Assembly (NCBI GenBank): GCA_946629475.1 | Contig: CAMOXX010000139.1 | Coordinates: 1-7,156, forward strand | Direction: 5' to 3' | Source of the DNA: an uncultured Blautia sp. | GTDB lineage: Bacteria > Bacillota > Clostridia > Lachnospirales > Lachnospiraceae | DNA length: 7,156 nucleotides | In this document: positions 1 through 4,882 of the stretch, in pieces | Numbering within the stretch: the stretch's first letter is position 1 | Layout: the number at the start of each line of letters is the position of its first letter | Made by a program: the position numbers and the translations under genes | The notes under the pieces: generated by a model | Database searches by the model: none | Told to the model about the DNA's origin: nothing | Seen by the model: the letters and a program-made list of their open reading frames with translations, nothing else

Positions 1-2
1 AG

Positions 3-125
3 CTTCTGAAAGAATGGGGACTGCCTGAGAACCTGACAGGCGTCGCATCCATAGCACTCGGATATGCGGATTGCCCGCATCCTGATCCGAAACCAAGGAA
101 AGAAGGATACGTTGTAAGGGTGTAA
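3..125 (+). CDS. C-terminal end of a probable nitroreductase-family protein (5' partial)
   Basis: The window opens inside a reading frame that gives 40 residues and ends at a TAA at 123-125. The visible tail contains VASIALGYADCPHPDPKPR and ends GYVVRV. A segment of the form (V/I)ALGY, then a Pro-rich stretch ending in KPR, then a short beta strand is typical of the C-terminus of FMN-dependent nitroreductase-like oxidoreductases. In that family this tail follows the last helix of the flavin-binding fold. Neither the flavin-binding residues nor the start is visible, so substrate and subfamily cannot be given. The stop lies 31 bp before the preferred start of the next gene, and no terminator separates them, so read-through transcription into the hydrolase gene is possible. 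The two products have no obvious functional link. Confidence 0.62.
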   Translation, partial: LLKEWGLPENLTGVASIALGYADCPHPDPKPRKEGYVVRV

Positions 126-140
126 ACACGTAACTATGAT

Positions 141-148
141 GGGAGGGG
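141..148 (+). promoter_or_regulatory. Ribosome binding site that decides the start of the hydrolase gene
   Basis: GGGAGGGG lies 8 bases before the ATG at 157. The in-frame ATGs at 136 and 139 overlap or precede this site and have no comparable purine-rich site of their own. The sequence therefore favours translation from 157. Confidence 0.6.
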
Positions 149-156
149 CATGTCTA

Positions 157-1278
157 ATGCAATTCACCTTAACTGTACTTGCCCTCTCAGCCGCTCTGAC
201 GGGCTTTATGCCGGCTTTTGTCTCCGCGGAGCAGGATTATGACACTGCCATGATCAAAGCGCCCGAAAAGGAGGTTCACGGCGTCTGGCTCACCTATGAG
301 GATTACGGAAAGCTCGGGCTGACAATTCAGGATGGTGAAGATGCTTACCGGGAGGCGGCGGAGAACTTTCTGTCGGACATGGATACCTGCGGGATCAACA
401 CGGTTTTTCTGCACGAGAGGGCATTTGACGACGCCTTCTGGAAAAGCCCCACGTTTCATGCCTCGCGGTATCTTGGCGCTGATGAATCTCTGACGGCGGA
501 GGAGGCATATCCATTTGACCCGGCGGGAATATTTCTGGAAGAAGCACATGAGAGAGGCATATCCGTGCATGCCTGGCTGAATCCTTACCGTGTATCCCGA
601 AGCTATTACTATGACCCGGCAGAGGATTCCACCACAGAACGGGTCCTCACGGCCGTAAGAGAACTGATGGAGTTTGAGAGCGGCGGGGAAACATTTGACG
701 GCATTCATCTGGATGACTATTTTTATCATGCGGCATCCGGGTATATCTCCGTGTCTGACCCCGGGCATCCGCATCCTGCAGGTGCTTCTGCCGAACAGAA
801 GAGGAATAACATAAACCGTATGGTCCGGCAGGTGTACGAAACAGTTCATGCGTATGGCAGGAAATTCGGGATCAGTCCGGCCGGTAACTATCAGAATGAC
901 ATGAACAGCGGAGCGGATATCGACACCTGGCTCTCAGAGGACGGCTATATCGATTATCTGATCCCTCAAATCTACTGGACCAACCATTTCGGTTCAAACG
1001 GCAGCATCCCGAAATTCACGGAGACTCTTGAGCTTTTTCTTTCGAAAAGGTGGAACAATGTCAGAATATATGCCGGGCTTGCCTTGTACCGCGGAGGCAG
1101 CCGGAACCATGGGGACATCGGGTGGAGCATATCAAACACCAATATTTGCGAGCAGGTGATCGAAGCGGAGGAATCGGGCTGCAATGGCTACGCGATTTAC
1201 TGTGCTTCTTCCTTTTATGAACCTGCAGCGGCGGAAGAACTGAACCAGTTTCTCGCAGGCGCGGGTGAAAAGTGGTAA
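157..1278 (+). CDS. Secreted family 10-like glycoside hydrolase (GHL10/DUF187 type)
   Basis: From the ATG at 157 the product has 373 residues; an in-frame ATG at 136 would add seven. Residues 1-24 form a hydrophobic signal peptide ending in VSA before EQ, so export is expected. Its n-region oddly has no Lys or Arg with either start. The rest reads as a TIM-barrel hydrolase of the GHL10 family. It has the opening strand VHGVWLTY (about 40-47), HAWLNPYR (138-145), the acidic motif DGIHLDDYFYH (181-191) whose Asp residues are the likely catalytic site, GISPAGNY (238-245) and YIDYLIPQIYW (264-274). The known member DigH (YddW) of E. coli cleaves peptide-free peptidoglycan strands. Many Gram-positive members are uncharacterised, so a glycan or cell-wall substrate is inference. 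The length fits a single-domain enzyme with no added binding module. It is followed directly by a strong terminator and is therefore not part of the downstream operon. The family call is firm; the substrate is not known. Confidence 0.88.
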   Translation: MQFTLTVLALSAALTGFMPAFVSAEQDYDTAMIKAPEKEVHGVWLTYEDYGKLGLTIQDGEDAYREAAENFLSDMDTCGINTVFLHERAFDDAFWKSPTFHASRYLGADESLTAEEAYPFDPAGIFLEEAHERGISVHAWLNPYRVSRSYYYDPAEDSTTERVLTAVRELMEFESGGETFDGIHLDDYFYHAASGYISVSDPGHPHPAGASAEQKRNNINRMVRQVYETVHAYGRKFGISPAGNYQNDMNSGADIDTWLSEDGYIDYLIPQIYWTNHFGSNGSIPKFTETLELFLSKRWNNVRIYAGLALYRGGSRNHGDIGWSISNTNICEQVIEAEESGCNGYAIYCASSFYEPAAAEELNQFLAGAGEKW

Positions 1279-1286
1279 ATAATGAA

Positions 1287-1326
1287 GGGCGTGTGAAACG
1301 AAGCTTCGTTTACGCACGCCTTTTTT
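1287..1326 (+). terminator. Intrinsic (Rho-independent) terminator of the hydrolase gene
   Basis: GGCGTG at 1288-1293 pairs with CACGCC at 1315-1320, and AAACGAA at 1296-1302 pairs with TTCGTTT at 1305-1311. A T-G wobble and a G-C pair join the two blocks and one A is bulged. Six T residues (1321-1326) follow at once. The hairpin starts 10 bases after the stop at 1278. It insulates the upstream genes from the surface-protein operon. Confidence 0.92.
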
Positions 1327-1341
1327 CTTTGCGGACAGTTA

Positions 1342-1365
1342 CCATAATTCCATATTATGTTATGG
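1342..1365 (+). promoter_or_regulatory. Imperfect palindrome upstream of the operon promoter (candidate operator)
   Basis: The 24-bp element has the form CCATAA-N4-ATAT-N4-TTATGG, with six perfect bases on each arm and a symmetric ATAT centre. It ends 23 bases before the -35 box at 1389. The position would suit an activator or another DNA-binding regulator. No family can be assigned from the sequence, and AT-rich half-palindromes can arise by chance. Confidence 0.35.
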
Positions 1366-1388
1366 CAGAATAAGTCGACCTGTTTTGT

Positions 1389-1418
1389 TTGACTTTGCCC
1401 ATGGAAGGGCAGTATAAT
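1389..1418 (+). promoter_or_regulatory. Sigma-A-type promoter for the SipW/TasA-like operon
   Basis: TTGACT at 1389-1394 and a perfect TATAAT at 1413-1418 are separated by 18 bp. Transcription would start near 1425. The spacer contains a perfect inverted repeat, TGCCC (1396-1400) and GGGCA (1407-1411), lying between the two boxes where a repressor would block RNA polymerase. This is the only good sigma-A promoter seen between the terminator and the signal peptidase gene, so it is the best candidate for driving the whole downstream operon. An independent RNA gene starting here cannot be excluded. Confidence 0.75.
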
Positions 1419-1757
1419 ACCATACAAGGAAAGCACATAACAAACACACATATCTGTTGACAGCTGTTTGGCGGACATCCCTGCGGGAATGCTTCACATC
1501 CCTCACGCGGATGCTGCTGAGCAGCTGGATCAAACCAAACTCTCTTACATTCCTGACCGAACTCCGGTATCATATCAGACCAAAATGCCTATATTTCACA
1601 ATGCCGAGAAAGGAGGTTTCCGGGTCATAGTATTTTTCTGCCCGGCGAGGGGGCGTTCTCCGCCTTTATTACAGCGTCAAAAGTCCTGAGCTGGCTTTTG
1701 GCGAGCGAATCTTGTAACTACGGTACTCATACAGATCAACGATTATCTTTACGTAAA

Positions 1758-1777
1758 CTGTTCAGGCAGCTGAACAG
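1758..1777 (+). other. Perfect 8-bp inverted repeat (hairpin or operator)
   Basis: CTGTTCAG at 1758-1765 is followed by the loop GCAG and then CTGAACAG at 1770-1777. No T-tract follows, so it is not an intrinsic terminator. It could be an RNA hairpin in the leader or a protein-binding palindrome. Confidence 0.45.
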
Positions 1778-1849
1778 GATACATCTATAAAACGAATCTA
1801 TCAAATCCCGGGGCTTTCGCTTTGGGAATCGCAACTGCAAATCATGGAG

Positions 1850-1915
1850 AATGCCAGCGCATCGGGGGGACACTTTCAGACTGGATATAAAAAGTCTCCC
1901 CGCAGCGCCGGCATT
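1850..1915 (+). promoter_or_regulatory. Long two-segment hairpin just upstream of the signal peptidase gene
   Basis: The outer arms 1850-1860 and 1905-1915 pair at 10 of 11 positions. After an internal loop of 5 and 3 bases, the inner arms 1866-1876 and 1891-1901 again pair at 10 of 11 positions, around a 14-base loop. The structure ends 30 bases before the ATG at 1946 and 15 bases before its ribosome site. No U-run follows, so it is not a standard terminator. An RNA-level role in translation, processing or stability of the operon transcript is plausible. A small inverted-repeat insertion remnant is the alternative. Confidence 0.6.
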
Positions 1916-1945
1916 GTCAATCAATTCAACAGGAGACAGAATAAT

Positions 1946-2392
1946 ATGCGGAAGATCCTGACAAGGGCCCTGCTCTGCCTTGCCGTGCTGTTAACCGCGG
2001 CGGCAGCGCTGAAGGGTCTGCGGGTGTACGTTGTCATGTCATCCTCGATGGAACCCGGGATCAAAACCGGAAGCCTGATCATTACGGATACCATGAAAAA
2101 AGAACCGGCACCCGGAAGAATCATCACGTTTTACACGGGTACCAACCGTGTGACACACCGGGTAGTACGAATCGAGGAAGACGGGACTGTGATCACCAAG
2201 GGTGACGGGAATCCATGTGAAGATCCTTCTCCCGTGAAGCCGGATCAGATTGAAGGAACTGTCCTGTTTTCCGTCCCGGCAGCCGGCTCCGTGATCCTTA
2301 TGGCCCGAAGGCCTTCCGCATTCTGTTTATCCTTTTTCATAATGATGCTTATTGCTGTCATAAATCGATTGAAAGAGAGGAAAGCAGAATGA
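1946..2392 (+). CDS. sipW: SipW-type (ER-type) signal peptidase I
   Basis: This is a membrane serine protease of 148 residues that removes signal peptides. The ATG at 1946 is chosen because AGGAG lies at 1931-1935. An in-frame ATG at 1844 would add 34 unprotein-like residues and cut through the long hairpin. An N-terminal membrane helix (about 5-22) precedes the catalytic box VVMSSSMEPGI (29-39), with Ser34 as the likely nucleophile. RVTHRVVRI (68-76) carries His71 where ordinary bacterial enzymes have Lys, which is the mark of the archaeal/ER/SipW subfamily. KGDGN (85-89) and the following acidic residues (Asp87, Asp93) fit the last conserved box. A second hydrophobic stretch lies at about 124-140 before a charged tail. 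Bacillus SipW processes TasA and TapA, and here three precursors with SipW-type N-termini follow directly, so they are the probable substrates. The stop overlaps the next start as ATGA. The enzyme is shorter than Bacillus SipW (about 190 residues) but keeps the catalytic boxes. Confidence 0.9.
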   Translation: MRKILTRALLCLAVLLTAAAALKGLRVYVVMSSSMEPGIKTGSLIITDTMKKEPAPGRIITFYTGTNRVTHRVVRIEEDGTVITKGDGNPCEDPSPVKPDQIEGTVLFSVPAAGSVILMARRPSAFCLSFFIMMLIAVINRLKERKAE

Positions 2393-3045
2393 ACAGAAAA
2401 AAGAAAATGATCTGTGGGATTGCTGGTGCTGCCGCTCTGGCTGCAGTCATGATAGGCGGAACATATGCTTATCTGACAGATTTTGATACCGCTTCGAACG
2501 AATTCACCGTCGGCAAGGTGGATATTGATATTGAAGAGCCGAACTGGGATCCGGAGGACCATAAAGAGCTTCTGCCGACCCAGGAAATCAACAAAGATCC
2601 GATGATCACGAACAAGGGCAATAACGAGGCCTATGTCTATATGGAAGTATCCGTTCCGATCAGGAATGTGATTACCAGCGATGCAGCTGGAAACCGCATT
2701 GACGCTGCCGAGACAGAGCTGTTTTCCTTCAGCCCGGATAACAAGAACTGGACACGGATCGACAGCTACGTAAAAGGGACTGATAAAGTGTACATCTTTT
2801 CCTACAACGAGATTCTGAAACCGTCCGAAAAGACGACTCCTCTGTTCCAGACCATGACGTTTGCAAATGTTGTGGAAGGCCAGATTGACAATCAGACCTT
2901 CCTGGTGCCTGTGCGCGCATATGCGATTCAGACAGCCAACACAGGAGGAGAGGGCGAAAGCGTGCCCGAACAGGCCAGAAATGCGTTCTACACCTATCTG
3001 AACCAGAACAAAGGACTGGAAGGGCAGGTAACGGAAAAAGGATAA
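2389..3045 (+). CDS. SipW-dependent TasA/CalY (camelysin)-like secreted protein
   Basis: The 218-residue product is probably exported and cleaved by the adjacent signal peptidase. Residues 1-30 carry a KKK n-region and a hydrophobic core ending GGTYAYLTD. NEFTVGKVDIDIEE (37-50) follows. GGTxAxLTD, then N-x-F-x-x-G and an alternating strand, is the diagnostic layout of SipW-dependent signal peptides in TasA and camelysin relatives. The mature part is predicted beta-rich, with AYVYMEVSVP (81-90), TTPLFQTMTF (149-158) and VPVRAYAIQTAN (173-184), and a short helical tail. It has no LPxTG-type anchor, so it is presumably secreted or assembled into fibres. The start overlaps the peptidase stop by 4 bp (ATGA), with an AGAGG ribosome site 8 bases upstream. 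TasA forms biofilm fibres in Bacillus subtilis; a similar structural role here is inference. It could also be a loosely attached camelysin-like protease, but no metal-binding motif is evident. Confidence 0.85.
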   Translation: MNRKKKMICGIAGAAALAAVMIGGTYAYLTDFDTASNEFTVGKVDIDIEEPNWDPEDHKELLPTQEINKDPMITNKGNNEAYVYMEVSVPIRNVITSDAAGNRIDAAETELFSFSPDNKNWTRIDSYVKGTDKVYIFSYNEILKPSEKTTPLFQTMTFANVVEGQIDNQTFLVPVRAYAIQTANTGGEGESVPEQARNAFYTYLNQNKGLEGQVTEKG

Positions 3046-3055
3046 TTCATGCTTC

Positions 3056-3063
3056 AAGGAGGG
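3056..3063 (+). promoter_or_regulatory. Ribosome binding site selecting a TTG start
   Basis: AAGGAGGG ends 6 bases before the TTG at 3070. The upstream in-frame ATG at 3049 would place this site inside the coding region and has no good site of its own. The TTG also gives a protein beginning MKKIRS, a normal n-region for a signal sequence. Confidence 0.75.
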
Positions 3064-3069
3064 CTCATT

Positions 3070-3624
3070 TTGAAAAAGATAAGATCAGCTTTGATGCTTA
3101 TTGCAGTGCTCATTGCAGCCGGTATCTGGGGGATCGGTCCCACCTGGAGTTTTCTTACCGGTTACGATTCCGTGCCAAATCCGGTTACCCCCGGCTGTAA
3201 TGAGACCGAAATCATCGAAGAATTCCCGGATACTCCTCCGCAGGACCCGGAGAAGAATCCGGTTTATAATAAGAAAGTTCAGATCCGCGCGCCGGAGGCG
3301 GTCATTGCGAATGTGACCGGTTATATCCGCGCGAGGATCCTGTATTCCAACAGCGACCTCGGAAATGCCGTGGTTTTAAGCGGCATGGACAGCGGCTGGG
3401 TCAAGGACAGCGACGGCTACTATTACTATACCAGACCGGTATCCAGGGGGCAGGTGACTGCACCTTTATTCACCCGCGTGTCGCTGGATTCCTCAAAGGT
3501 GTCGGACAAGGCTTCTGTCTATGTGGAAGATTTCCGGATCACGGTTTATGAGGAATCGGTTCAGGCGGGAAAATGCAAAAACTATAAAGAAGCATGGAAC
3601 TCCTTTGTTCCAAAAACAGCCTGA
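3070..3624 (+). CDS. Second SipW-type/TasA-like secreted protein, divergent
   Basis: From the TTG at 3070 the product has 184 residues. Its n-region MKKIR and hydrophobic stretch (about 7-24) end in GPTWSFLTGYDS (23-34), a variant of the SipW-type border. Next comes NPVTPGCNETEI (37-48), where the usual N-x-F-x-x-G pattern is altered and a Cys stands at position 43. An acidic Pro-rich segment follows, FPDTPPQDPEKNPV, and then a beta domain. Three elements match the neighbouring proteins: GYIRARI, DGYYYYTRPVSRG with TAPLFTRVSL, and a C-terminal KNYKEAWNSF. There is no anchor motif or second membrane helix, so secretion without covalent anchoring is expected. The gene sits 24 bp after its predecessor and 16 bp before the next, so the three are co-transcribed. 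The signal-peptide class is somewhat less certain than for its neighbours. A role as an accessory or minor fibre subunit, comparable to TapA, is inference. Confidence 0.78.
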   Translation: MKKIRSALMLIAVLIAAGIWGIGPTWSFLTGYDSVPNPVTPGCNETEIIEEFPDTPPQDPEKNPVYNKKVQIRAPEAVIANVTGYIRARILYSNSDLGNAVVLSGMDSGWVKDSDGYYYYTRPVSRGQVTAPLFTRVSLDSSKVSDKASVYVEDFRITVYEESVQAGKCKNYKEAWNSFVPKTA

Positions 3625-3640
3625 GAGGAGGGATGCATAA

Positions 3641-4882
3641 GTGAAAAAGCGAATTCTGCAAATTTCAGCCGGGATTCTCGCGGCACTGCTTGCTGCTTCC
3701 GTGCCCCTCTATGCCAGGTACTCAGACAGTATCAGCGTGATCAACCATCTGGCCACAGGAGATGTGAACATCCGCATATCGGAGCTGGAAATTGAAAATG
3801 GTGAAGAAGTATCCTACCAGAACCCGAAGGTTATTCTTCCGGGCGACAGGATCTCAAAAATCCCTCGGATCGAATGTCTTGCAGAGCCGTGCTGGGTCAG
3901 AGCTCATGTCACCTTTGAGGGTGCGCAGGAAAGGCTTCCGGGCCTTTCGGAGGAACTGATCGGCGGAATCAATGAGAAAAACTGGGTGAAAGCCGGGGAT
4001 TATTATTACTGTAAAAAACGGCTTTCCCGCGGAAAGCATGTCGATCTGTTCCGCACGATCACAGTCCCTCACGACTGGAACAGCGAGCATGCCGATCAGG
4101 CTATGAAGGTCACAATCCGTGCCGACGCGATTCAGGCAGCCCACTTTACTCCTGATTTCGAGGCGATGTCACCCTGGGGAAACCAGGAGATTGAGCTCTG
4201 CGTACATGAGGCCGAAGGAGAACCGGAAATCCGGACAGAGCACCTTAAAAACACCGTGGAGTACAGTGGGGATGCCCATAAGCTCGTTGCGGCTCCGGAC
4301 GATTTTTTCAAAAATATAGGAACTCTGATGCCGGGAGATACGGTCAGTGACTCAGTGGAAATCAAAAACACGGTCAAAAGGAACGCTGAACTCTTTTTCC
4401 AGGCCGGCTATGAAAACCAGACCAAGGAGCAGCTTGAGCTGCTGTCGGCGCTCACAATTCAGATCAAGTATGCAGGAAAGGAAATCTACAAAGGAGCTCT
4501 GACACAGGATCACCTGAACAAGGGGATTTCCCTGGGAACCTTTGCCCCGGGACAGGGCGGAAGAATGGATTTCACGATCACGATGCCGTCTGCACTTGGA
4601 AATGCCTACGCAAAGCGGGACGCGGCTGTAAAATGGATCTTCAAAGTGGAGGAAGATGAGGAACCGACGCCTGCACCGTCAGCGAACCCGGGATCACCGA
4701 ATCCCGGCACAGGATCCGGCGGCGGGCCGTCAGCGGAAACACACAGCTCCGGAGCCGAGAAAACCGCCCCGATCAAGACAGGAGACGACAGTGCTGCAGG
4801 CATCTTTGCGTGTACAGCCTGCATATCCATGGCGGCTGTGATATTTGTTGTGACAAAAAGAAGGAGGAGACGAGAATCATGA
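3641..4882 (+). CDS. Third TasA-like protein with a sortase-type cell-wall anchor
   Basis: The 413-residue product starts at a GTG with AGGAGGG (3626-3632) 8 bases upstream. Residues 1-27 form a signal sequence ending LYARYSDS, followed by INHLATGDVNI (34-44), a SipW-type border. A TasA/camelysin-like domain spans about 45-190, with CWVRAHV (84-90), GDYYYCKKRLSRG (119-131), DLFRTITVP (135-143) and ADAIQAAHFTPDF (161-173), which align with its upstream neighbours. A second beta domain (about 200-336) includes LMPGDTVSDSVEIKN. A Pro/Gly/Ser-rich linker (337-376), PIKTGD (377-382), a hydrophobic segment (about 384-405) and a KRRRRR tail form a C-terminal sorting signal. PIKTGD departs from canonical LPxTG in its first residues but keeps TG. 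A sortase would link the protein to the wall between Thr and Gly; no sortase gene lies in the window. It is the likely wall-bound member of the set and may anchor fibres, which is inference. Its stop overlaps the next start (ATGA). Confidence 0.87.
   Translation: MKKRILQISAGILAALLAASVPLYARYSDSISVINHLATGDVNIRISELEIENGEEVSYQNPKVILPGDRISKIPRIECLAEPCWVRAHVTFEGAQERLPGLSEELIGGINEKNWVKAGDYYYCKKRLSRGKHVDLFRTITVPHDWNSEHADQAMKVTIRADAIQAAHFTPDFEAMSPWGNQEIELCVHEAEGEPEIRTEHLKNTVEYSGDAHKLVAAPDDFFKNIGTLMPGDTVSDSVEIKNTVKRNAELFFQAGYENQTKEQLELLSALTIQIKYAGKEIYKGALTQDHLNKGISLGTFAPGQGGRMDFTITMPSALGNAYAKRDAAVKWIFKVEEDEEPTPAPSANPGSPNPGTGSGGGPSAETHSSGAEKTAPIKTGDDSAAGIFACTACISMAAVIFVVTKRRRRRES

Larger units (their letters stand above)
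1425..1945 (+). other. Long untranslated leader or undefined intergenic region with several hairpins
   Basis: About 520 bases separate the predicted transcription start from the signal peptidase ATG, and no convincing gene lies in them. A 73-codon open frame from a TTG at 1468 has no good ribosome site and an unprotein-like composition. Visible structure includes GCTGC/GCAGC around 1512-1524, CCGGG/CCCGG around 1619-1645, GGCG/CGCC at 1652-1664 followed by TTTATT, an 8-bp hairpin at 1758-1777 and a long hairpin at 1850-1915. An AAAGGAGG sequence at 1609-1616 resembles a perfect ribosome site, but no ATG, GTG or TTG follows at a usable distance. I recognise no known riboswitch or T-box signature. 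The stretch could be a regulatory leader, a small RNA gene or decayed sequence. Confidence 0.5.

Noticed and set aside
1389..1418. Invertible (phase-variable) promoter
   Set aside because: The inverted repeats lie inside the promoter rather than flanking it, and no recombinase gene is present in the window.
1457..1485. TTGACA as a second promoter
   Set aside because: A perfect -35 hexamer, but the sequence 17 bp downstream (TCCCTG) is not a -10 box.
1652..1670. GGCG/CGCC hairpin followed by TTTATT as an intrinsic terminator
   Set aside because: The stem is only 4 bp and the T-run is interrupted, so it is too weak to call. It is kept only as a possible attenuation site within the leader.
1468..1689. 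73-codon plus-strand frame in the leader, starting at a TTG
   Set aside because: No suitable ribosome site, non-protein-like composition and no recognised motif. It also runs through predicted hairpins.
1844..1945. Upstream in-frame ATG for the signal peptidase
   Set aside because: It would add 34 hydrophilic residues before the membrane anchor, has no good ribosome site and covers the long hairpin. The ATG at 1946 has AGGAG at the right distance.
2245..3057. Long minus-strand open frame (270 codons)
   Set aside because: It lies opposite the signal peptidase and the first TasA-like gene, whose plus-strand products have clear family motifs. The minus product has no recognisable motif or ribosome site.
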